From contig JAEPRB010000198.1 in NCBI GenBank assembly GCA_016758965.1, forward strand, positions 1-64,000: a stretch of DNA of 64,000 nt, in the 5' to 3' direction. The position numbers were made by a program, and so were the translations under genes. Below, piece by piece: positions 50,628-60,651 of this stretch (its first letter is position 1; each line of letters begins with the position of its first letter). Under the pieces are notes generated by a model. That model was not told the origin of the DNA. It did not search any database and saw only the letters and a list, made by a program, of their open reading frames with translations. The stretch is from Circinella minor (Eukaryota; Mucoromycota; Mucoromycetes; Mucorales; Lichtheimiaceae).

Positions 50628-51377
50628 CAGTGAGTATTCGTTAAACTGGTACTCGTTAAACCGGTATTTCGCTAAACCGGTATCCGGTGAACTTGTCCAA
50701 ATATTTACTGGATCTATAATAGTATTATTTTATTTTATATTATATAAGTCTTTTTATTGGTAAAATCAGTAATATAACCTTTCTTTAAAGATATCTCAGC
50801 TCTTCCCTGTGTTTTCAGCTGGCTAATTTGTTTCTATAGCAATTAAAAATACATAAATCATTCTTGTCGTCAAGAGAAAGATTCTCAACACCTTGTTGAT
50901 AACAATGTCTCTTTTTTGTTAACTACACATGGATGCTTTTTTCTTCTTCCTCATCTACGTACGTACTTCTTTTCAACTTTGTCATCTAATTGTTCATTAC
51001 CATTGAAGATGTAATTATGTTGTTGATACAATTCATTTTTACTCATTTATTCAACTGCTAATAATCATGGTCTATATTAATACACATTTTACTGTGAATT
51101 CATTAGATTAATCCAATTTCTGGTTCATTATCACTATTTCATGAATACAGCATTATCATTTTCTTTACTAAAAGATTAGCTCACAGTAGCAAAGCTATAT
51201 TAAGCAGCTAGCTATTATATGAACTGCCATTTTTTTTATCTTGTATAGCTTAGTTATTCTTCCAGTATACTTTACATATTATTACTAACTGAGTTTCAAT
51301 TCTTTAAGCCGGGTAATTCGCTAAACCGGCTTAGAATCCTCACATATATTGAGTACCGGCTTAACGAATACTCACTG
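50628..51377. mobile_element. 750-bp MITE of Tc1/mariner-pogo type with TA target sites
   Basis: The left end starts CAGTGAGTATTCGTTAA and the right end is its inverse; about 27 of the outer 29 positions match. Both ends abut TA (50626-50627 and 51378-51379). The CAGTG start and TA duplication fit the pogo/Tigger group. Inside the left end the motif TCGTTAAACCGGTAT is repeated about three times (50637-50690), and the right end has inverse copies (about 51309-51335). No transposase frame is present. Confidence 0.83.
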
Positions 51378-52854
51378 TATCTTGGTACGAGTTTCGTTTC
51401 AATTTACTTACACTGCTGATAGTATATACTGTACCATTCATTAGCTCACTTGATTTTATTTAGTCCATCCTCTGAATTTATATAAGGAAATGTTACGTAA
51501 GAACTATTATTTATAATTATTTAGTATGTAAAAACAAGTTCCAAAAAGCCTAACAATTATAAAAACTCGTATGTAATAATACTAATATATATATATAGAT
51601 GAATAGTTGTTTTCTGTTAAAAACTTTTACTAGTTTTCGTCTTCCAACATGGTACCACTGAAAAATTTTACATGTCCTTTTATTTCCACAAAATACCAAG
51701 GATTAGAGTATGTGAAATTAACAGACGGACACTGTAGTAAAAGTATAGAAGAGTCGAACTGCTCAATTTGTGTGGGGACCTTAAAATAGCATTTCCAGCA
51801 GATACAAAGATGATAGAGTGTTTAGTTAAAAAAGAAACTTTGGTTACAATAGAAAAATGAATCAGTTAATAAACATGTCTTTTCCACGCCAAGATATCCC
51901 TATTTAAATATGTAATAGACAAACGATTTTGAAGTATCTAAAAATAACAGTTTAGAAGGTACTAATATCTTTATACTAATGCACGGACCATCATTTTCAT
52001 AATCACGACTTAAAAGCCTTTTTATCTTTGAATATGTTGTTTCATGAATAAAAGGTTATAAATACAAAAAGCCTGTCATAATATTGAACTTTTTGGCAAT
52101 ATATATATATATATATATAACCCCTGCTCCCCCATTTTTAATAATAAGCTTCGTGGCGGTATATCAAACATTTATTATTGCTGAGTCCCCAGTAAGCTTT
52201 ATATCCTGTAACTTAAAAGTTTGATATATTTCACTCATAGTATATGCTTTTATTTCATTGATAAAATAACTTTATCATTAGTATATGAAAAAAACATGGT
52301 TGTAGTAAACAAACAGGGATGGTCATATAATTTTAATCGTGTTACACTGCATGAATAAATGTTTCGCGAACAAATTATCCCCTTAATAAGGAGGGGGATA
52401 TATATTTCCCCAACTAACTTTTTATTATACTGATGAAGAATGGTAAAATCCGGGAGACCGAATCAATAAATTGATAATGATAATGATAATGTACATTATT
52501 AATAAACTCCGAGTTCCATGTCTTTTGATTATCAAAATTTTACTGATGAAAGAAAAAAAAAAACACTGTAATCGAACGAAAAAAAAAGAGATAAGTAACT
52601 TAATTCATTCTCCGATTATCGTACGCCTTCAATTACATATGATTTATAAACCAAAGTTCAAGAACTCAACAATTTTTTTTTTATTTATCTATAAATAAAA
52701 TAAAAAATATTGAAACAATTAGTGAGGCAGAGTTAAAAAAAAAAAAAAAATGGGGTAAAGGAAAAAAGTAAAGAGTAAGTTCGTTCGGCAGATAAAAAAA
52801 AAAAAGGTTAAGGATAAATTCAAAAAAGGAAAAAAAAGTAGTTTGGACATATTG

Positions 52855-52861
52855 TGAGTCA
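52855..52861. promoter_or_regulatory. Gcn4/AP-1-type site upstream of the bZIP gene
   Basis: TGAGTCA, a perfect Gcn4/CPC1 consensus, lies 628 bp upstream of the bZIP start codon and 236 bp upstream of the first uORF. Members of this regulator family bind such sites and some control their own genes. A 7-bp match of this kind is expected a few times in 64 kb by chance (three were found), so the evidence is positional. Confidence 0.4.
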
Positions 52862-53096
52862 TTGAAATATCATCAGCCAATCAAAAGAGTCCCTGACATT
52901 CTTTTATAAAAAAAAAGAAAGCTTTCAAGTTTTTTTTTCTTTTCTTTTTATTATTATTATACACACTTCTTCTCTTTGCTTTTGTGGTGAAAGCATTTGA
53001 TAATTAAAAACTTCTTATTTAATTAATTAATAACCCCTTCTTTTCTTTTTTATTTATAAACCCACCCTTGTTTTTTTTATTAATATTTATTTCATC

Positions 53097-53126
53097 ATGG
53101 CTGTTGCCTTCTATTTCTCCGCTTAA
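53097..53126 (+). promoter_or_regulatory. uORF1 of the bZIP gene (9 codons)
   Basis: ATG followed by eight sense codons (MAVAFYFSA) and TAA in the presumed 5' leader, 357 bp before the main start. A short first uORF that allows reinitiation is the known arrangement of Gcn4/CPC1-type genes. The transcript start is not known, so inclusion in the mRNA is inferred. Confidence 0.5.
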
Positions 53127-53305
53127 GCGTATAGTTTCGTATATACATTTTACGAATTTCATTAATTACATATTTCACCACATTTTTTCAAGAATTTTCA
53201 TATCCCAATATTTATTTTTCGATTTTTTTTTTCGATTATAATTTCATATACATTTTTTTTACATTAACACATCCCGTGTTTATTTTCAAATCTTTTTTTT
53301 TTACC

Positions 53306-53431
53306 ATGATGGTTTTAAACTCTTTACGACTTTCCAACAAGAACTTGAACAACAAGAAGACTTGCAAAACTCGAGTAAACAACAACAACAACAATAATAA
53401 TAATTTAAACAACAATAATAATAGTTCCTAA
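53306..53431 (+). promoter_or_regulatory. uORF2 of the bZIP gene (41 codons)
   Basis: Starts with two ATGs in tandem and encodes MMVLNSLRLSNKNLNNKKT followed by an Asn-rich end, stopping at TAA 51 bp before the main ATG. Its place after a short uORF1 matches the inhibitory second uORF of the family. The frame is A-rich and could be fortuitous. Confidence 0.5.
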
Positions 53432-53482
53432 ATTGAAAACAATTTATCTCAAGAAGTTGTAAAAATCCAAGTGTTAAAAAAA

Positions 53483-54334
53483 ATGAATAACTCCGTATTT
53501 GACCCCTCAGTGGATCCTTTGTTTGATGATTGGCTTGTCCAAGACGCCCTTGGTTCTCCATCACCATTATCCTCTCCTTGTATTAAACAGGAAGAATCAC
53601 CGGTAGTATCCTATTCTACTACAACACCTTCTTCACCCAATGATACTTCTACTGAACCTTTTATTTTATCTTATCCGTCACCTGGATTATCATCGACTTC
53701 GTCATCTCCCATTTCATCATCTTCATCGACTGGTGTTGCTTCACCAGAACAACAGATTCAAGACTTATTTGGTGGACTAGCGAACAATCCATTGACAGCA
53801 GCTTTAGCAGCTTTGATGTCCGCTGCTGCATCTCAACCATTACAGATGAAACAAGCTCCTCCGACCAAACGACCTACAGTCAAGCAACAAGAAAGGACAC
53901 CAGCATCAACGGTAGTTGAAATCCCTAGTGGTTCTTCTACTCCGATTGCTATTACTCCCATTACTTCTCCAAGTATTTCTTCTCTTACTACCAAGGCCGT
54001 TACTACGACTACGATCAAAAGTACAAGTACCAAACGGAAACGTGATGCTTCAAATGAAATGTCTATGAGTCCACAAGATGAAGCAGCTATTAAACGTCAA
54101 AAGAATACGGATGCTGCTAGAAGATCTCGTTTGAAGAAAGTACTCAAGATGGAAACATTGGAGAAACGTGTGTCTGATTTAGAAAAGATCAATTCCAATT
54201 TAATTTTACGTGTGGCAGTATTAGATTCGGAAAAGACGGGTTTAAAGTCCAAGGAATCTTCTTATGAAGAACGTATCAAGATGCTTGAATGCCAGCTTGC
54301 TCAAGCTCATAAGGCTTTAGCTAAACGTGCTTGA
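53483..54334 (+). CDS. Gcn4/CPC1-type bZIP transcription factor
   Basis: Intronless 283-residue nuclear activator, predicted master regulator of general amino-acid control. The N-terminal half is Ser/Thr/Pro-rich with acidic-hydrophobic patches suited to activation (FDPSVDPLFDDWLVQDALG, QIQDLFGGLANN). The bZIP domain is C-terminal: basic region DEAAIKRQKNTDAARRSRLK with the N-x-x-A-A-x-x-S-R signature as NTDAARRSR, then a leucine zipper starting METLEKRVSDLEKINSNLIL. The zipper extends further than the short yeast Gcn4 zipper, through KESSYEERIKMLECQLAQAH. The start is the first ATG of this frame. Two uORFs precede it, and a TGAGTCA site lies further upstream, which together support translational and possible self-regulation as in other fungi. 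The alternative is another AP-1/Jun-like bZIP. Confidence 0.88.
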   Translation: MNNSVFDPSVDPLFDDWLVQDALGSPSPLSSPCIKQEESPVVSYSTTTPSSPNDTSTEPFILSYPSPGLSSTSSSPISSSSSTGVASPEQQIQDLFGGLANNPLTAALAALMSAAASQPLQMKQAPPTKRPTVKQQERTPASTVVEIPSGSSTPIAITPITSPSISSLTTKAVTTTTIKSTSTKRKRDASNEMSMSPQDEAAIKRQKNTDAARRSRLKKVLKMETLEKRVSDLEKINSNLILRVAVLDSEKTGLKSKESSYEERIKMLECQLAQAHKALAKRA

Positions 54335-56609
54335 AGATTTCTTTATTTTTATTTTTAGTTTTAGTTTTATAGTTTAGTTCTTTTTTTTTGTTTCTATTAC
54401 AAATAAATATATTATATGATTATCTTTATTTTTTATCATTGAATTATGTATACTAGTTGTTGTTGTTGTTTCTGTATGATGAATGGGGTTTGTACATATC
54501 TATAAATGTTGGGTGGCAGACAGGATGATTACCTGCCAAACAGAGGGGGATCCACGATCATATTTAAATGCCCTTTTTTATCATTATTTTTTTTGGGAGG
54601 GGGAAGGGGAATCTAAATAATATTTATCTAGCTATCACTTTTTAAAACAATTAAATACAGTTACAACTAATTTATACCTATCATCCCATTTTATCTTTTA
54701 TTCTATGTATGGTATTATACCTCAGTAAAGATAAATAAAAAATCATTTTGCAAATTATATAAGAACAAGAATTACGTGAGTTAATCAAAAAAAAAAAAAA
54801 AGTTATATTGACCATGTTATTTTACAGCAGGGAAAATACAAGGAGTAATACACCCTTCTTTTGGGTAATACCTATAATGGCGCCCGTCTTTTTGAAGTTT
54901 TACTTTTTCCTATATGTGGATAATAATTATGAATTACTAAGCCCAAAAAATTAAAATTAACTAGAAGAGGAATAATTTACTTTTATGATGGCACTTTTGT
55001 ACTCAATAATGCATTATTTTATTATTTCCGTCATTAAAAGTAATTATATTGATGAGCAAATAATCTTAATCTGTAATGTATGTGTCAGAATCAAAAAAAG
55101 AAAGAAAGAGATAGTACATACATAATGCGATAAATACTACTAAATGCTTAAGGCATTTTTTTTTTCTTGGGTATCATATAGAATCTTTTTTTTTAGCTAC
55201 TTATTACATATACCTCCTTCGTTACATGCGTATCAGAACGAATAAATGAAAGAGACACAGAGACATTTGAAATAATCTTTGTACGTGATGATTCTTTATT
55301 TATAATTAGGACGTACGTGTTATGAGAGGTCAAAACATGTTTTTTGTATATATGAGTATTCGTTATTCCATTTTGTATTGGTTCTTTGTATCCCCCATCT
55401 TCTGGTAAATATGAGCAAGACGATGATGCATGGATATTACGTAGCTTACGTATATCAGATCTAGAATAGTACGTGGTGTAAATATATGTTCCATTATTTT
55501 TTTTTAATAATAATGCTTGCTGTAACATTGGAATAGAGTCCGGACGTATAATAAATGGTTTATAACAACAGACAATAACAACAAAATCATGAGCTATCTT
55601 GTTTTACGTAGCAAACCTAGTTGCCACATCAAACAAGTAAAAAAAAAAAACTCCTTTTTTTTTGTTGTTGCCACACTCAGAGGTTATAATGAATAAAAAA
55701 ACCAGCAGTTATTTTATAAAAAACCCATGTCATTAATGATATACGTATACCGTTTTTTTTTTTGTTCTCTGTGTTATCATTGCAATAACGTAGTACTCTT
55801 ATCCAAATATTTCTTATAATTGTAAATACCCAAATATTATAAACACACTGGCAAACTAGCGAGATAAAAGAAAAAAGTTTATATTTGATTATTACAACTT
55901 TAAGGATAACAAGAAAGAATATGAGAAACAATAAAATAAGCGAATGGGGGGGAAAAACGGGGAATTATGAGTTTCAAGATATAGTAAAGAATGTTAGTTC
56001 TCATACCAATGTTATAGATAAGTACATATTTTTTTTAAAAAAAAAAAGTACGTAGTTTGGAATACGTACTTTTCAATTATTGTAGTTGTACTAGGTAAAT
56101 TATTATTTTTTTTTATCAAAAAAAGGATAATGATTCAAATGACAAGATGAAATAAATACAATTTCATGTGTGCGCGAACGAATATACTTTATGAGTGCAT
56201 TTATATGTATAACTTTTTTTTACAATGGGGGGGGGGAAACAAAAAAGAGTATTCTTTTAGTGGTGGTCCTCGACAAGATTGAAAAAAAAAAAATTGGCAA
56301 TAAGACTTTGTGAAAAAACTTATTAGATTGACTTGGTATTCTCATTTTATTGAAATTTCATCAAGATCAAAAAATAGTTACTGGGGGGGATTTTTTTTTT
56401 TTTGTCTATTGTAAAATATGCAAAAAAAAAAAAGACACCATCATCAATGTAAACAAAACTGTCAAAAAAAAAAACATGTAATCATCATCTTTCTTTCTTC
56501 CCTTCTTCCTATGTTTTTATCTTTTCATCTACTGTGATCCTTATACCCCCTTTTCCCTCTCTTTCTCTTTATTCTATTTTTGCTTACAAAAAAAAAACAT
56601 ATAGAAGCC
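54335..56609. other. Intergenic region without gene
   Basis: About 2.3 kb with no credible coding frame. It contains homopolymer-rich stretches, G9-type runs (about 56226-56236) and a small stem TGGCAG/CTGCCA (about 54515-54540) downstream of the bZIP gene. No RNA gene recognised. Confidence 0.5.
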
Positions 56610-57722
56610 ATGTTACGTGTTATTCTAAGTGTCTTGGGCATTTCACAAATCATGATCATGACCAGAGATTCATTGGATCAGTGGAGAATGCTACGTCATT
56701 TAAAAAAAGAATATTTAAATAGTTTCAATCAATCTTCTTCTAGTCATTATGTTGACCATAACGATAGCAACCATGATAATAGTATCGACATGACAACACC
56801 AACAGAGTTACTCTTAGGAGAAGAAAATTTCAAAAAGCGCAATCATACTATGAGAGCCACCACACCCACCACACCTACCATCACGCATCATGGTGTATTA
56901 CAACAGCAACAACAACAAGAACAAGAACGACGACAACCCATACCTTCCATGCTTAAAGAATATGCTAGACTCGTATTAGAACTCAAAACACAAGAAATAA
57001 AAATGATTCATGGTGCCAAAGCACGTATGCAAGGTATCGCTTCTATGCCTATGGTGCTTTGTGCCGTTGGCTTTATTCCAGCATGTATTTCATCTCTTGG
57101 TATTCTGTACAGCGAGTCTGCTACACCCATTTACAATGATTATGATCAATCCATTGTGGGTGAACTACTCATTTTATTAGCCATCTGGTGTTCTTTTAGT
57201 ATACTTCAAACCATTCTTTGGTATCGAATCGTTCCATCCTATGTTCATCGCAAAGTCGCTCATAAACTTATCAAACCTGTAGTGAAAGGGGGTAAAAAAA
57301 TCCAACGACCCAAAATTTATCATCAACGCACCTTATTACAATTGTTAGATAATAATAATAAGACCCCTACTACTTTAGGAGATACGACTACTTACGACTT
57401 ACTTGAACAATACCAACAAGAAATACAGAATCGAAAACTAGATAAAAAAGTCATTCGATTAACAAACCAAATGATACTACTTCAATTTCTTTATTCATTT
57501 CATGATATTCTCAGTTGGTTAACCTATCCTGTGATGCTCTTATTTCAAATCATTATTTTATACTTTTTATGGTGGTGGCCAAAAAATGATGATTATAATA
57601 TATCCATGCGTGCACAAAATATGTTTTCTGTTTGGATTTTTGTCATTAATTGTATATTGGTTTTATCTGCACCATCACCGAGAGATGATGATGAAGAGGA
57701 TACTATGGAAGAAGAAAAATAA
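56610..57722 (+). CDS. Membrane protein of unknown function
   Basis: Intronless 370-residue protein that I do not recognise. The start is the first ATG of the frame (56610). The first 130 residues are hydrophilic after a short hydrophobic start (MLRVILSVLGISQIMIM), with a Thr/Pro patch and a Gln run. Four membrane segments are visible: about residues 146-168 (PMVLCAVGFIPACISSLGIL), 182-205 (GELLILLAIWCSFSILQTIL), 305-327 (WLTYPVMLLFQIIILYFLWW) and 338-357 (MFSVWIFVINCILVLSA). A 100-residue hydrophilic loop with KPVVKGGKKIQRPKIYHQRT lies between segments two and three. The tail is acidic (EEDTMEEEK). No catalytic motif is seen. Codon use and freedom from stops support a real gene. A homologue search would be needed to name it. 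Confidence 0.75.
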   Translation: MLRVILSVLGISQIMIMTRDSLDQWRMLRHLKKEYLNSFNQSSSSHYVDHNDSNHDNSIDMTTPTELLLGEENFKKRNHTMRATTPTTPTITHHGVLQQQQQQEQERRQPIPSMLKEYARLVLELKTQEIKMIHGAKARMQGIASMPMVLCAVGFIPACISSLGILYSESATPIYNDYDQSIVGELLILLAIWCSFSILQTILWYRIVPSYVHRKVAHKLIKPVVKGGKKIQRPKIYHQRTLLQLLDNNNKTPTTLGDTTTYDLLEQYQQEIQNRKLDKKVIRLTNQMILLQFLYSFHDILSWLTYPVMLLFQIIILYFLWWWPKNDDYNISMRAQNMFSVWIFVINCILVLSAPSPRDDDEEDTMEEEK

Positions 57723-58201
57723 ATTATTACGTATTATCATAATCATAATCCATCATCCGAATCGTGTTTTCTTTTTATATATAGAACACACTCACACACG
57801 CCAGTCCATAGTCCTTTTTGAAACATAACAACAATAACCTTATTTATGACGAATAAAAAGATATCAGACATAATTAAAATAAAATAGTTGTTCTATTTAC
57901 TTTAAGGACGGAGGGGGGGGGGACAATGTTAAAAGATATTTATAATGATAACTTTATATATATATATATATGAACAAAAATGTGTATATATGTATGTATG
58001 TGTTTTGAGTATATATATAAAATAATATATGTATATATTTATAAATAAAGAGAAAGTAAGTGAAAGAAAAGAAGTATGAACAAAATGCAAAAAGAGATGT
58101 GTCTGTGAAAAAGGTAAACGTTATGGGGGAATGAAATGTGGTGTGTGAAAGAGATAAAAATGTATAGTGTACAAAAGGCTAGACCCAAAAGTAAAAATTT
58201 G
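57723..58201. other. Convergent spacer with TA/TG microsatellites
   Basis: About 480 bp between the membrane-protein gene (+) and the serine dehydratase gene (-). It contains TA-rich and TATG repeats (about 57953-58040) and a G8-10 run near 57910. Nothing else seen. Confidence 0.55.
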
Positions 58202-60516
58202 TTAACAGACAGGTACGTTCACAGCAAGACCACCTTGACTCGTTTCTTTATATTTAGACATCATATCTAAACCAGTTTGACGCATAGTTTCAATCACTTG
58301 ATCCAATGTGACTCTATGTTCACCTTCCCCATTCAATGCCAATTGTGAAGCTGCAATAGCTTTGACTGCTGCTAATGCATTACGTTCAATACAAGGTACT
58401 TGAACCAAACCAGCAATAGGATCACACGTTAAACCAAGGTTATGTTCCATACCAATTTCTGCAGCATTTTCAACTTGTTCAACTGTACCACCCATTACAG
58501 CAGTGAAACCACCTGCTGCCATGGAACAAGCAACACCTACTTCACCTTGACAACCTACCTCGGCAGCTAAAAAAAAAAAAAAAAAAAAAAAAAGAAAAAA
58601 GATAGAATAGATTTAAGTCATACGTATTTACACTAAACCAAAGATGACCGTGGGAAAAAAAAGGGAATTATAGACTACTGTTAATAAACAAAATGATTCG
58701 TTTGTTTGGTTTACCTGAAATACTGGCACCACGTTTGTAAAGCATACCAATAGCTGCAGTAGTCAATAAAAATTCCATAACATCCTTTTCAGGATTTTCT
58801 GAAATGAATTCAATATAATATTTGAGAACAGATGGAATTGTTCCAGCAGCTCCATTCGTAGGTGCTGTGACAACACGACCTCCACAAGCATTTTCTTCAT
58901 TGACTGCAATAGCATAGACAGAAAGATAATCCAAAGCTAAAAAGAAAAAAAAAATAATTGTTTTAGAAACTTTTCATTGTTCCCTTTTTTTTTTTTTTTT
59001 TCTTTGTTTCATAAAATTCTTTCATCATTCCATTTTTTTTTTTTTTTTTTTACCTGGTAAAAAGAAACGTTTACGTGGACGTTTAGGTAAGACAGATAAA
59101 GAAGTCTTTACATCCCCATTACTGAAATTGGCAAGATCTTTTGAAGAAGAAACACCTTCACCCAGAGGTGTACCTTCAGCAGTAATTTGAGACTTATTAT
59201 ATCCACCTTTTTCAGGTATACTAGGATAAAGTCCTTTAAGAAGTTTTTGATAAAGTGCAGGTGCACGTCTACGAACCTTGAGTGAACCAGGCAAACGATC
59301 TACAGAGAAATGGATGAATTTCAATTTTTTTTTTTTACATACAGACATTTTTTTTCCCCGATTAATTCCAGTTTTTTCCAATATGAAGTTTTTTTTTTTT
59401 TTTTTTTTTTTTTGTTTTTACCTTCAGAAGAAGCCATGACACCATTACGAATACTTGCATCCATCGTATCCCAAATACGTAATAATTTGGCCTTGATTTC
59501 ATCATGGGTACTCCAACGCAATTCATTCTCATAAACAACTTGAGCAATGGTCATATTTTCTCTTTTACAGACCTTGAGTAATTCTTCAGCATTGGAGAAA
59601 GGTAAACTGACCACTGCAATATCTTGTTGTCTACGATCATCGGCCACTAAATCTTTCTTTTCTTTACGAGTTTCTTCCTTGTAATAAACGTTTTCACCAT
59701 GATCTAATTGTGTATCTTCATTTACAACAAATCCACCACCAATACTGAAATATTCATTGGTTGCTACCATGTTTAATTTTTCATCAAATGCACAAAAACG
59801 AAGACCATTGGGATGTTGTGGTAAAGTTTTAAAGTAATTAAAGATCATATGCTTGTCATAATCGAAATGAATACGATGTGTACCATCCAAACAAATCGAT
59901 TTATTTGTTTTAATATCACTGATACGAGATGGGATAGTGAGTGTATTAACTTCATCAGGTGCTTCACCTTCAATACCCATGAGAATAGCATTAGGTGTAC
60001 CGTGACCATCGCCTGTCAATGCCAATGAACCGAATAAATCTATATATATATATATAAATAAATGATGAATATTTATCACCCCTCCAATGTGTGTGTGTGT
60101 GTGTGTATATGTGTTATTTCACTCATGTAACTTTTTTTAAAAAATAAATAAATATAAAACGTACCAACACGAAGTGTATGAATTCGATCTAATACTTTAT
60201 GTTCCTTAAGATCATTAATAAAGATTTTTGCTGCTCGCATTGGACCCACTGTATGAGATGAAGATGGACCTACACCGATAGAGAACAAATCAAATGTTGA
60301 TACAACAGCATGATGATCTTGTTCTGATTTATTTGAAATCAATTCTTCTTGTTGATGAGGTTGTGTTGCTTCATTGGATGATGAAGAATAAAGACGAACG
60401 ATAGGTCGTGTCAATTGACGTTGATAAGGTCGAGGTAATGATGATTTGGTTGTTGCTACTGTTTTACGAGCCATGGATACCCACATGGATGAAGTCTTTG
60501 ACCTGAATGCTAACAT
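58202..60516 (-). CDS. Iron-sulfur L-serine dehydratase, probably mitochondrial
   Basis: Predicted [4Fe-4S] L-serine ammonia-lyase (L-serine to pyruvate and ammonia), single-chain form with fused beta and alpha domains. Five exons join to 600 residues: 60516-60165, 60039-59422, 59299-59054, 58936-58715, 58566-58202. The N-terminus ([20 protein letters not shown], then many Arg and Ser to about residue 47) looks like a mitochondrial presequence. The beta domain shows [20 protein letters not shown] and [11 protein letters not shown]. The alpha domain shows [58 protein letters not shown] and [16 protein letters not shown]. The three expected cluster cysteines (in GCQGE, TCDP and PCIERN) and the C-terminal Cys are all present. 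Fungal serine dehydratases are usually the PLP type, so this bacterial-type enzyme stands out. The start is the first ATG giving a presequence. Confidence 0.94.
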
Positions 60517-60619
60517 GGTTAAGTTTATCAAACAAAAAAGAAAAATGAAACGAAAACAAAAAAAGAATGAAAGAAAGAGCAAAAAAAAAAAAAGGATGTT
60601 TGGTTTATGAAGGAAGGGG

Positions 60620-60651
<32 letters not shown>

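Larger units (their letters stand above)
49099..52854. other. Gene-free region with two MITEs
   Basis: About 3.75 kb between BMS1 and the bZIP promoter. It contains two well-delimited miniature transposable elements (49546-49986 and 50628-51377), a TA repeat (about 52099-52119) and no coding frame. Frames inside the MITEs (for example 49642-49935) do not resemble known proteins. Confidence 0.55.
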
